48,368 nucleotides of DNA from Actinomycetota bacterium. GTDB lineage: Bacteria > Planctomycetota > Phycisphaerae > JAACET01. The DNA is taken from assembly GCA_011682385.1 (NCBI GenBank), contig JAACET010000009.1, positions 1 to 48,368 on the forward strand, read 5' to 3'. Of the stretch, positions 27,795-35,469 are shown one piece after another. Made by a program: the position numbers and the translations under genes. The first letter of the stretch is position 1. Each line of letters begins with the position of its first letter. A model generated the notes under the pieces. That model had not been told where the DNA came from. It worked only from the letters and a program-made list of their open reading frames with translations, and did not search any database.

Positions 27795-28548
27795 GGGGGT
27801 GCTTCAAGCCTCCAAAGCGGCGCTGACGCGAAGCAAAGTCCTTCAAAGCAGTGTGCAATACCTGCAGGGAAAAGTCCGGCCAACAGAAATCCGTGACAAA
27901 TATCTCGGCATAAGATATCTGCCATAAAAGGAAATCACTTATCCGCCGTTCGCCGGCAGTACGAACCAGTAAATCCGGATCAGGCAAACCCGCAGTGTCA
28001 AGTTCGTCGGAAAAGCTCTGGATAGTAATCTGCTCGGGGAAAATCTCGCCCGACAAGACCCTTTGAGCCAACCGGCGAGTGGCTCTTACTATTTCATCCC
28101 GGCCCGAATAGTTCAGAGCCAGACATAATGTCGTGCCCGTATTGTCCTTGGAAACCTCCAACGAACGGTTCAACTCCCGTACTACGTCCTGAGGTAAGTG
28201 ATCAGTGGTGCCCAGATGGACCAGGCGGACGTTATTGTCCATGAGGGTCTTACGCTCACCGACCAAATACTGAGAATACAACCGCATCAAACCGGCGACT
28301 TCTTCCGGTGGACGTTTCCAATTGTCCAAAGAAAATGAATAGAGCGTCAGACACTCAATCCTCAGACGCGAACACTCCGTGATAATCTTGCGCACAACCT
28401 TGGCCCCGGCTCGGTGGCCGGCAAGACGAGGTTGACCGCGAGCCTGAGCCCACCGGCCATTGCCGTCCATAATGATAGCAATGTGGCGAGGCAGACGCTC
28501 GGGCTCAATACCCAACTGAACCGTAGATATATGCTCCTTGGCAGCCAT
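27787..28548 (-). CDS. uppS: Isoprenyl (undecaprenyl) diphosphate synthase
   Basis: A 253-residue cis-prenyltransferase making the C55 carrier lipid for peptidoglycan and O-antigen. Catalytic and substrate motifs are all present: IAIIMDGNGRWAQARG, RAGAKVVRKI, LTLYSFSLDNWKRP, LALNYSGRDEI, DPDLLVRTAGERRISDFL and the ending FVTDFCWPDF. The length is normal. It is followed by cdsA with overlap and preceded by purA at 27 bp. Confidence 0.96.
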   Translation of the reverse strand: MAAKEHISTVQLGIEPERLPRHIAIIMDGNGRWAQARGQPRLAGHRAGAKVVRKIITECSRLRIECLTLYSFSLDNWKRPPEEVAGLMRLYSQYLVGERKTLMDNNVRLVHLGTTDHLPQDVVRELNRSLEVSKDNTGTTLCLALNYSGRDEIVRATRRLAQRVLSGEIFPEQITIQSFSDELDTAGLPDPDLLVRTAGERRISDFLLWQISYAEIFVTDFCWPDFSLQVLHTALKDFASRQRRFGGLKHPHA

Positions 28549-28575
28549 GGAAATTTTTAAGACCCTCGGAAGTGG

Positions 28576-29856
28576 TCAGATATAAATAGTAGCGTCTCGA
28601 TCAGGTCCTACGCTGACTATTTCGACCTGCGTATGCAACAAAGCTTCAAGGCGGTGTATGTAAGCCTGAGCATTGGCAGGCAGATCAGAAAAACAACGAC
28701 ACTGATCGATTTGCTCCGTCCAGCCGGGGACAGTCTCACAAATCGGCTCCACTTGGTCCAAGACCTCAGCCTGCGCAGGAAAAGAACACAGATTCTTCCC
28801 CTGGTAGCGATAAGCGGTAACTATATTGATCTCCTCCAGACCGCTAAGCACGTCCAAAAGCATTATAGCTACCGAGTCCACGCCGTTAATACGGCAGGTA
28901 TGGCGGGCTGCAACGGCATCAAACCAACCACAACGGCGGGGACGTCCGGTTGTCGTGCCATATTCGTGGCCACGCTCGCGGAGAAATTCCGAGGTTGAAT
29001 CGTGCAGCTCACTAGGAAACGGGCCAGCTCCAACTCGCGTACAATAGGCCTTCAGAATGCCGATGATCCGATCAATCGAACGGAAGGGAACACCCGTGCC
29101 GGCAGACACTCCGGCTACGGAGCAATTAGAACTGGTTACATAAGGATACGTGCCGTGGTCCAAATCCAAGAGGCTGCCCTGAGCGCCCTCAAAAAGGATA
29201 CTACGGCCCTGTTCGGCAGCATCATTAAGCAAAGCAGTGGCGTCCACTACGTGAGGCTCAAGACGCTGGGCCATCTGCTGCATCGAGGCAAAGATTTCAT
29301 CCACATCCAAGGCCTCAGCCCCATAAAGGGCCTTGAATATGCGGTTCTTGTGCTCGACGGTGTGGGCCAACTTGTCGCGAAAACTCTCAGGGGAGTAGAC
29401 CTCACCGAGTCTTATTCCCCAACGCCGGGCAGCTCGGTCTGTATAACAGGGACCAATGCCCCGCTTGGTCGTTCCAAGCTTATTAGACCCGGAAGCAGCC
29501 TGCTCAGCCAGTTCGTCCTCCAACTTGTGGTAGGGCATAACCAAATGTGCCCGGTCGGAGATCTTGAGATTCTCCTCAACTTTTACACCACGAGCCTGAA
29601 GACCTTCGATCTCTTGCAGCAACGTCTCCAAGTCCAGAGCGACGCCGGTGCCGATCACACAGAGCACCTGCTCAAAAAGGATGCCGGAGGGGATTAAATG
29701 CAGGGCAAAGCGCTCCGGGCCAACGGTAACCGAATGGCCGGCGTTGGCACCGCCACAATAACGCACCACAAGCTCATGCTGAGCAGCCAAGGCATCGACA
29801 ATCTTGCCCTTACCCTCGTCGCCCCACTGAAGCCCTATTACACAAGTATTTGACAA
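28576..29856 (-). CDS. purA: Adenylosuccinate synthase
   Basis: Joins IMP and aspartate with GTP hydrolysis, the first committed step to AMP. The N-terminal phosphate loop is VIGLQWGDEGKGK, with catalytic Asp and Lys. CGGANAGHSV, the KLGTTKRGIGPCYTDRAAR loop, EGAQGSLLDLDHGTYPYVTSS and TTGRPRRCGWFD are the family blocks. The open frame reaches 29910, but the TTG at 29856 (reading SNTCVIGLQW after the start) has GGAGG seven nt upstream and gives 426 residues, close to the 432 of E. coli, so it is preferred. Confidence 0.96.
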   Translation of the reverse strand: MSNTCVIGLQWGDEGKGKIVDALAAQHELVVRYCGGANAGHSVTVGPERFALHLIPSGILFEQVLCVIGTGVALDLETLLQEIEGLQARGVKVEENLKISDRAHLVMPYHKLEDELAEQAASGSNKLGTTKRGIGPCYTDRAARRWGIRLGEVYSPESFRDKLAHTVEHKNRIFKALYGAEALDVDEIFASMQQMAQRLEPHVVDATALLNDAAEQGRSILFEGAQGSLLDLDHGTYPYVTSSNCSVAGVSAGTGVPFRSIDRIIGILKAYCTRVGAGPFPSELHDSTSEFLRERGHEYGTTTGRPRRCGWFDAVAARHTCRINGVDSVAIMLLDVLSGLEEINIVTAYRYQGKNLCSFPAQAEVLDQVEPICETVPGWTEQIDQCRCFSDLPANAQAYIHRLEALLHTQVEIVSVGPDRDATIYI

Positions 29857-29931
29857 GAAAGAACCTCCAAACGCTGACAGCATAATGGCCCATCTGCTCG
29901 GGCGATCCACAGGCAGACAGACCTCCAGAAT

Positions 29932-29960
29932 CTTCTATGGTTTCGGGGGGAAAATGTCAA
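29932..29960 (-). promoter_or_regulatory. Probable purA promoter
   Basis: Minus-strand TTGACA (29955-29960), a 17-bp spacer and TAGAAG (29932-29937). It may drive the whole purA-uppS-cdsA-phoH series. Confidence 0.55.
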
Positions 29961-29985
29961 GAAAGAACCCAGCCGCCAACTGATA

Positions 29986-31251
29986 CTATCTCGCCGCCCG
30001 ACGACGGGATGCCAGAGCCAATGCCGCACAGGCCAACAAGATCACACTTGTCGGCTCGGGTACTACGATAATCAGATAGGAGTTGGCCGAATCGCGGGTA
30101 TCTACATACCAGTCATCGACAATCGTATCCGCGATGCTTGGGGAACTGGATGGTGAAAAGACACAGTTACCGAGGATGGCGTCCAAACCGCCGGGCATTT
30201 CGTCGTCGGGAATGACGAACACGGCCGTGTTAGCAATTATCAGCTTGTCGCCTTCGCGTCCCGCGCCGAGTTCCAGGGCCAGGGCATCAACATAATAACC
30301 CGGGCGGATGGCCTCCGCCTCACCGATACCCGCAACATTGATGGTGAAGTCTTCCAGAGCATTCAAGTCGATTCCCGAGGCCACTGCGAAGCTTTCGTTA
30401 ACAAAATTGACCGATGAGCCCGAATCGAACAATGCGGTTTTCGTAACGAACAGATCAGATTCCTCTTTGCGCACGGATATCGGAAGCATGGGATGCGCAC
30501 CTACGTCTACATCTTGCGGATCAGTGAACCAGTCTTGCATGGCTAGCGGCACATACAGTACATTCGGATCCCCCGGCTCAGGTGGGGTGTCTTCAAGTGA
30601 ACCAGCCATCGTGATATACGTCAAGCGAAGCCACTCAAGATGCTGTGGGTCCACGTGCAGCACCCTACCTTCCATCAAGCTCATGCCCAGGATATCGATG
30701 TCTATCTCACCAAAATCCAGGGTACGCAGGCTCGCGGCCATGGTAATTGATGGAGGTTCGCCGCCTCCGATCGGGCCATAGGCACTGTAGTAAGAGTGGT
30801 TCTCTGTGTCGCCAGAGGCCGCCGCCTGCCCAGCTACCATCAGCCGAACCGGCTCTGTGACAGCAAAGTCCTCGAATCCACCGAAGCCTTCATCAGTGAA
30901 TTTCACAGCCGGATATGACTGAAGCGGAATCCCCCCTCCACCGAGCAAGTAAGCCGTCTGTGTTGATACTCCCATTATGCAGGCAGAAGCCCCAGTGTCC
31001 GCCACGGCCAGCCAGCTCGTCGAGGGAAAGTCCGGCACGTACTCTCCCACGTACCATTGATCGTCTGCCGGATTAACCAAACCGTAGTACAGACCAACAT
31101 AGCCCAAGCCAACCGGTCCGGCAGACTCAAGATAGCTGTCCGCAGCGAAACCGCTGGAATTACACAGCAGCAAGGCTAGGCATAGACAGATTCCCTGCAG
31201 AAACCGCCTTGGCTGCGGGTAGACCGTCAGACAGACTCTAACTGTGTCCAT
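29986..31251 (-). CDS. PEP-CTERM protein with two pepsin-like lobes (putative aspartic peptidase)
   Basis: A 421-residue exported protein with an N-terminal hydrophobic signal (about 17-37, cleavage near AAD). Two matching halves are seen. Lobe one has AVADTGAS (Asp85) and later IDIDILGMSL (ILG at 187-189). Lobe two has ALFDSGSS (Asp276) and later LDAILGN (ILG at 359-361). A D-T/S-G motif paired with a hydrophobic-hydrophobic-Gly motif in each half, with the catalytic Asp residues about 190 apart, is the arrangement of bilobal A1-type aspartic peptidases. The end is VPEP (397-400), a membrane helix and RRRAAR, the PEP-CTERM exosortase signal. Activity is inferred; no annotated homologue was recalled. 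Confidence 0.72.
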   Translation of the reverse strand: MDTVRVCLTVYPQPRRFLQGICLCLALLLCNSSGFAADSYLESAGPVGLGYVGLYYGLVNPADDQWYVGEYVPDFPSTSWLAVADTGASACIMGVSTQTAYLLGGGGIPLQSYPAVKFTDEGFGGFEDFAVTEPVRLMVAGQAAASGDTENHSYYSAYGPIGGGEPPSITMAASLRTLDFGEIDIDILGMSLMEGRVLHVDPQHLEWLRLTYITMAGSLEDTPPEPGDPNVLYVPLAMQDWFTDPQDVDVGAHPMLPISVRKEESDLFVTKTALFDSGSSVNFVNESFAVASGIDLNALEDFTINVAGIGEAEAIRPGYYVDALALELGAGREGDKLIIANTAVFVIPDDEMPGGLDAILGNCVFSPSSSPSIADTIVDDWYVDTRDSANSYLIIVVPEPTSVILLACAALALASRRRAAR

Positions 31252-31341
31252 GAAGTTTCTCTCTCTCAGAAGCTCCAGGCTCTTTCAAACAACGGATTTA
31301 TAGATGAGGATATGGGGAAGCCTCTCTCTAAACCCGCAAGT

Positions 31342-31370
31342 AGTATAGCACATAAAGCCCGGTTAGTCAA
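31342..31370 (-). promoter_or_regulatory. Promoter of the PEP-CTERM peptidase gene
   Basis: Minus-strand TTGACT (31365-31370), a 17-bp spacer and TATACT (31342-31347), one of the best matches in the window. The leader is about 84 nt. Confidence 0.7.
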
Positions 31371-31411
31371 CAATCAATCGCTATGAAAGAACCATCGGGG
31401 TATATGCGGAG

Positions 31412-31870
31412 CTAAATGGAATACTCAGCCCAACTTGTGGAGGTTTCCCACAAACGGACCCGCTCCAGGCTAAGGCCGGCTGGTACTCGATAGGCGCTAC
31501 CTTCGGGACCGGTCAATTCCATGCGTTGGTCCAATTTGGCCTGTAAGTGGTCGAATATAAGGCGGGCTATCACCTCGCTGGTGGGGTCCCGGTCCTGAAA
31601 AAGCTCTATTTTGGCTCCCATATTATTGAAATGCTCCCGCCGGGGGTCAGACTGATTGATGCACATGGCATGATCCAAACGGCCCAGGATGTCTTGAAGG
31701 GCTAACTTGATCCACTTGAAATCACAGACCATGTCGTGTTCATCGAGCTGCTCGGAAGCTAAGACCAACTCCACCCGTCGGGAATGACCGTGCGGAAAAC
31801 GGCAGCGATCCATACTCTTGCTGAGTACGTGGCCGGACTCAAATTCAAATGTTTTACAGATGCGAAACAT
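31412..31870 (-). CDS. queD: 6-carboxy-5,6,7,8-tetrahydropterin synthase
   Basis: A 152-residue tunnelling-fold enzyme converting dihydroneopterin triphosphate to carboxytetrahydropterin, the second step of 7-deazaguanine (queuosine) synthesis. Zinc ligands are His of FESGH and the HGH of CRFPHGHS, with catalytic Cys four residues before. VCDFKWIK, LDHAMCIN and the Glu in ETSTSWAEY complete the active site. The open frame extends to 31969, but the ATG at 31870 (MFRICKTFEFESGH) follows GAAGGGG and gives the normal length. Third gene of the leftward queC-queE-queD set. Confidence 0.93.
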   Translation of the reverse strand: MFRICKTFEFESGHVLSKSMDRCRFPHGHSRRVELVLASEQLDEHDMVCDFKWIKLALQDILGRLDHAMCINQSDPRREHFNNMGAKIELFQDRDPTSEVIARLIFDHLQAKLDQRMELTGPEGSAYRVPAGLSLERVRLWETSTSWAEYSI

Positions 31871-31907
31871 AACAGAAGCCCCTTCAAATAAGCCTTCAAT
31901 CTTTCTT

Positions 31908-32603
31908 CTATCTGCCCGGCTGATTGCCGTAAAGGGATATCTGCAAACGCGAGCAGAAACGGTAGCCATGCTGCTTACACAATTCGACCAGCCAGGCTGA
32001 GCGGCGAGCCAATTGTCGGCGGTTCACGGCCTGGGGCATAAGAAACACCCGCTCAGAGGGCACGGTCGGGCACAATTGGTTCAGTATATCCCGAACCTCT
32101 TCTATATCCTTCGGCTGAGCTAAAACAAATTTCAACTGGTAATCACTCGAATCCCGCTGGGCCTGTTGTAAATAGGCCTGGAGGACCGGCAGGTTCAAGC
32201 GATGATTGTCGTAGTCCGGGGATGAGTCGGAATCAGTCGGGGTGGAATTGCTGAGCTTTGGGCTAATGCTAATCAAATCCGCCGACACCAAGTGTTCAAC
32301 GGTTGCGGCTGTTTCCAAAGTAATGTGTCGGCTGGCAGAGCGCAGCTTTGAGCATAACTCGTCCAACTCATCAGACAAAAGCGGCTCTCCTCCGGTAATG
32401 ACCACGTGCCTCGAAGGATAAGCAACCAACTGCTGGACGACATGGTCAACGGACATGCTCCGTCCATCGGCGGCTCGGCGGGCATAAGGGGTATCACAAT
32501 AACGGCAACGCAGATTGCAGCCGGCCAAACGAACGAAAGCCGAAGGCATGCCGGCTAACCCGCCCTCCCCCTGAACAGAATAGAAGATCTCGGCTACTTG
32601 CAT
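31908..32603 (-). CDS. queE: 7-carboxy-7-deazaguanine synthase (radical SAM)
   Basis: A 231-residue radical SAM enzyme that contracts carboxytetrahydropterin to 7-carboxy-7-deazaguanine. It opens with EIFYSVQGEGGLAGMPSAFVRLAGCN and holds the iron-sulfur cluster motif CNLRCRYCD (CxxxCxxC). ITGGEPLL binds SAM, and ISISPKLSNSTP is the substrate loop. The ATG at 32603 has GAGGAA just upstream. It lies 16 bp after queC and 37 bp before queD. Confidence 0.95.
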   Translation of the reverse strand: MQVAEIFYSVQGEGGLAGMPSAFVRLAGCNLRCRYCDTPYARRAADGRSMSVDHVVQQLVAYPSRHVVITGGEPLLSDELDELCSKLRSASRHITLETAATVEHLVSADLISISPKLSNSTPTDSDSSPDYDNHRLNLPVLQAYLQQAQRDSSDYQLKFVLAQPKDIEEVRDILNQLCPTVPSERVFLMPQAVNRRQLARRSAWLVELCKQHGYRFCSRLQISLYGNQPGR

Positions 32604-32619
32604 TTTTTCCTCAGGACAC

Positions 32620-33294
32620 TCAGGCGTATTCCAGCGGGTCAGCCAGGCCGGCTTCGCTAAAACCTTTCAGTCGCAAAACGCACGAATCGCATCGGCCACA
32701 GGCCCGGCCGCGGTCGTCAGGATCGTAACAAGAATTGGTCTTGGAAAAATCCACAGCCAACCCAACTGCACGGGCGATGATCTCGTGCTTGCCCAGCTTG
32801 AGCAAAGGAGCCTGAATGCGAAAAAACTTTCCTTCCTGTATGGCAGCCTTAGTGGCCAAGTTGGCCAGATTCTGGAAGGCATCAATAAAGGCACCCCGAC
32901 AGTCAGGATATCCGCTGTAGTCCACGGCTGTGACGCCAATAAAAATATCCTCAGCTCCCAGCGACTCGGCCCAGGATAAGGCCAGCGACAACAGTATGGT
33001 ATTGCGGGCAGGTACATAAGTGGGCGGAATACTTGAGCTGGGCTGATAGGCTGGCACAGCGCCCGGAGAAGTCAACACAGAGCTATCTTTAGCCGGCAAC
33101 TCCACCCGTACGATTCGGTGCTCGGCGACCTGCTGAGCTTTGGCCTGGGCCTTGGCGCAGTCGATCTCCCGATGGTGACGCTGGCCATAATCGACGGTCA
33201 AGGCGTAAAGCTCATGGCCCTGGGTCTTGGCCACGGCCAAAACAGTGGCTGAATCCAGACCGCCGGAAAGCAATACTACTGCTCTTCGAGTCAT
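32620..33294 (-). CDS. queC: 7-cyano-7-deazaguanine (preQ0) synthase
   Basis: ATP- and ammonia-dependent conversion of carboxydeazaguanine to preQ0. The PP-loop VVLLSGGLDSATVLAVA lies near the N-terminus. YVPARNTILLSLALSWAE and the C-terminal zinc cysteines (CYDPDDRGRACGRCDSC) are diagnostic. An ATG at 33303 exists, but GGAG lies directly against it. The next ATG at 33294 has correct spacing and gives 224 residues. First gene of the queCED set, divergent from queF. Confidence 0.95.
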   Translation of the reverse strand: MTRRAVVLLSGGLDSATVLAVAKTQGHELYALTVDYGQRHHREIDCAKAQAKAQQVAEHRIVRVELPAKDSSVLTSPGAVPAYQPSSSIPPTYVPARNTILLSLALSWAESLGAEDIFIGVTAVDYSGYPDCRGAFIDAFQNLANLATKAAIQEGKFFRIQAPLLKLGKHEIIARAVGLAVDFSKTNSCYDPDDRGRACGRCDSCVLRLKGFSEAGLADPLEYA

Positions 33295-33333
33295 AAGAAA
33301 CATCTCCGACGCGTGGGCCGACTTGGTAACATC

Positions 33334-33362
33334 TTGCCGATATCACACTTCCAGGGTACACT
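33334..33362 (+). promoter_or_regulatory. Possible queF promoter
   Basis: TTGCCG (33334-33339), a 17-bp spacer and TACACT (33357-33362) in the 113-bp queC/queF divergent gap. The start near 33369 leaves about 39 nt before the ATG. Confidence 0.4.
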
Positions 33363-33407
33363 CACAGCCTCAACAACACAAGAGCCTCTCAAGTGGAAGG
33401 TCACCAT

Positions 33408-33785
33408 ATGGCTGATACAGGTCTATTAGAGCGATTTGCCAATCCACATCCCGGAAGGGATTACCTTGTCGAACACACCAGCAATGAGTTTACCAGTGTA
33501 TGCCCGAAAACCGCCCAGCCTGATTTCGCAACGGTTGTAATAAGCTACCTGCCAAACAAATGGTGCGTGGAACTAAAGAGCCTGAAGCTGTATTTGACAG
33601 ACTATCGCAACCAGGGCATTTACTACGAAGACGTGACCAACGTCATCTTGAATGATCTGGCAAAACTGTGTGAACCACGCTGGATGCAGATCGAATGCAA
33701 CTGGAACGTTCGCGGGGGAATAAGCTCACGGACAGTAGCAAGTGTGGGGCAGCGACCCGAAGAGATGCAGAAAGGCAACAGATAG
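33408..33785 (+). CDS. queF: NADPH-dependent preQ0 reductase
   Basis: A 125-residue short-type QueF that reduces the nitrile of preQ0 to the aminomethyl of preQ1. Catalytic Cys is in FTSVCPKTAQPDFA, with the conserved Asp in the same run. The NADPH-binding ELKSLKLYLTDYRNQGIYYED segment is the family hallmark. The ATG at 33408 is preceded by GGAAGG; the open frame has an earlier GTG at 33393. Divergent from queCED, completing the path to preQ1. The thioesterase gene follows after 5 bp. Confidence 0.96.
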   Translation: MADTGLLERFANPHPGRDYLVEHTSNEFTSVCPKTAQPDFATVVISYLPNKWCVELKSLKLYLTDYRNQGIYYEDVTNVILNDLAKLCEPRWMQIECNWNVRGGISSRTVASVGQRPEEMQKGNR

Positions 33786-33790
33786 CTGAG

Positions 33791-34186
33791 ATGAGGTCCT
33801 GTGAGATTGAAATTCGAGTGCCCTATTCGGATGTGGACCAGATGGGATGTGTGCATCATACCCATTACCTGAAATACTTCGAGCAGGGGCGAACCGAACT
33901 GCTGCGCGAATCCGGTTGGGCTTATCGCAATCTTGAAGCTAAGGGTATATATTTTGTGGTGACCAAGGCTGTGTGTAACTATCACAGCCCGGCCCGTTAT
34001 GACGAAGTGCTAACCCTGACCACTACCATCAAACGGCGCACGCTGGCTAGGATAGACCATCATTACGAGCTGCGACGAAAAGAAAACTCAATGCTACTGG
34101 CTTCGGGGCAGACCACCCTGGCCTGCGTTGACGGTAAAGGTCAAATCACCCCCATGCCGGAAGGCCTAAAACGTAAAAAGAAATAA
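33791..34186 (+). CDS. Acyl-CoA thioesterase, YbgC/4HBT hotdog family
   Basis: A 131-residue hotdog-fold protein. VPYSDVDQMGCVHHTHYLKYFEQGRTELLRESG is the 4-hydroxybenzoyl-CoA thioesterase signature (shown here only in family terms: catalytic Asp followed by Gly-x-Val-x-His). The C-terminus is Lys-rich. The ATG at 33791 lies 5 bp after queF, so the two are likely co-transcribed, although no metabolic link is obvious. Substrate unknown. Confidence 0.88.
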   Translation: MRSCEIEIRVPYSDVDQMGCVHHTHYLKYFEQGRTELLRESGWAYRNLEAKGIYFVVTKAVCNYHSPARYDEVLTLTTTIKRRTLARIDHHYELRRKENSMLLASGQTTLACVDGKGQITPMPEGLKRKKK

Positions 34187-34217
34187 ACCCCCACCCCCGC
34201 AGGCGAGCCAGGGGTAT

Positions 34218-34383
34218 TAGAAGCCATCCCAAAACCCCAATTTCTGCTGCGAACGGCTCTTTTGCCTTCTGGCTGCGTCGCTCGAACTCAATATATTCTC
34301 CAAATATACCTGCGTTCTCGCTCCTTGCCAGTCGACAAAATTGCACCTTCTCGCGACGAAAGCGGTTTTTGGGATGACTTCTA
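34218..34383. repeat. MITE-like element with terminal inverted repeats
   Basis: TAGAAGCCATCCCAAAACC (34218-34236) is inverted at 34364-34383 as TAGAAGTCATCCCAAAAACC on the other strand, with one substitution and one extra A. The similarity continues inward imperfectly (TTTCTGCTGCGA against TTTCGTCGCGA). The 166-bp unit holds no gene and shows internal near-repeats, TGCGTCGCTCG and TGCGTTCTCGCTC. It ends 1 bp before the stop codon of the next gene, filling the gap between convergent genes. No target duplication is visible. Confidence 0.6.
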
Positions 34384-34384
34384 G

Positions 34385-35467
34385 TCAGGTTTTGACCGAG
34401 TCCAACATCAGCACCGCCGCTGGGCCGAACAGGATCACCGGCAGCCAGGCGGCCATCAGGGGTGCCAAATGCTGCGAGCCCAACTGCTGGCAGGCAAAAG
34501 ATAAGGCAAAAGCTCCAATGATAACCAATAAGCCCTTGACCATCTGCAAAAAGACACTTTTGGGCTCCCGCGAAGTGATAAGCGGTGCAGCCAACAGCAG
34601 AATAATAACATTGATAATCGGACTGGTAAACCTGAAGTGTTTCTCCAGGTCCAATTCTTTGGCCATCCGCCGGCGTAAATAAGGCTGCCTGCTCATCTGA
34701 GCCAGTCGCGAAGTAGATTGAAAGCGGACATACTCGCTGGAAGCACGTAAAGATATTTCCCGAGGGCTCAGATCCGTTTTATAGAAGACGTCGGACGTAG
34801 TTACACCCTCAGTGGAAGGGACTTTTACCAGATCAGCGTCTTCCAGAAGCCAGCGTTGGTTGTGCTTATCCCAGACGGCACGGGGAGCGTGTTGAAGGCT
34901 GGTCATACGGCCCTGTTGATCCCTGGTTATCAGAAAGACCTCCGTCATAGTTTCTGCAATAGGATGCAGATCGGCCAACAGAAGGGAATTATTCCGATCA
35001 GTCTGGAGGCGAACAGGCACAACTTGACCGCCTAAGGCGTTGTCATGCGTGCGGACCAGTTTGTCGGCAATCCTTGGGATGATCAGTTCCTGGTTAACAA
35101 TAAGCAGGCTGTTGAGCACAATTCCTACCATGGCCACGGGCCAAAGCAGGCGATACAGACTAATACCCGAACTAAGCAAGACCACAGTCTCATTGTCACG
35201 CCGAATACGAAACAAAGTAAACAAGGCGGCAAACACCACCATGGGGCCGGCGAATTCCTGATAATACTGAAATAAATGGTATCCATAATAGCTGACGATG
35301 TTCTGCATGACTTCACCAGCAGGCAACATTGCCTCGGTGAACTCATCAATCTGCGTGAATAAATCCACTACTATCCGCAGGCCAACAAACACAGTAAAGA
35401 TCACAATATAGCTGAAGAGCATGTTGCGGATGACGTAACGATCCAGGATGTGACCGACCTTGTACAT
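34385..35467 (-). CDS. LptF/LptG (YjgP/YjgQ) family permease, second of pair
   Basis: A 360-residue inner-membrane protein with N-terminal helices (about 18-40, 65-90, 105-125), a soluble periplasmic jellyroll-like region (about 130-270) and three C-terminal helices. LDRYVIRNMLFSYIV and RRDNETVVLLSSGISLYRLLWP are typical LptF/LptG motifs. With LptB2 these permeases extract LPS from the inner membrane. The ATG at 35467 (MYKVGHILDRYV) follows AGGG and gives the normal length; the open frame runs upstream into the partner. It starts 2 bp after the partner's stop. Confidence 0.9.
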   Translation of the reverse strand: MYKVGHILDRYVIRNMLFSYIVIFTVFVGLRIVVDLFTQIDEFTEAMLPAGEVMQNIVSYYGYHLFQYYQEFAGPMVVFAALFTLFRIRRDNETVVLLSSGISLYRLLWPVAMVGIVLNSLLIVNQELIIPRIADKLVRTHDNALGGQVVPVRLQTDRNNSLLLADLHPIAETMTEVFLITRDQQGRMTSLQHAPRAVWDKHNQRWLLEDADLVKVPSTEGVTTSDVFYKTDLSPREISLRASSEYVRFQSTSRLAQMSRQPYLRRRMAKELDLEKHFRFTSPIINVIILLLAAPLITSREPKSVFLQMVKGLLVIIGAFALSFACQQLGSQHLAPLMAAWLPVILFGPAAVLMLDSVKT

Positions 35468-35469
35468 CC

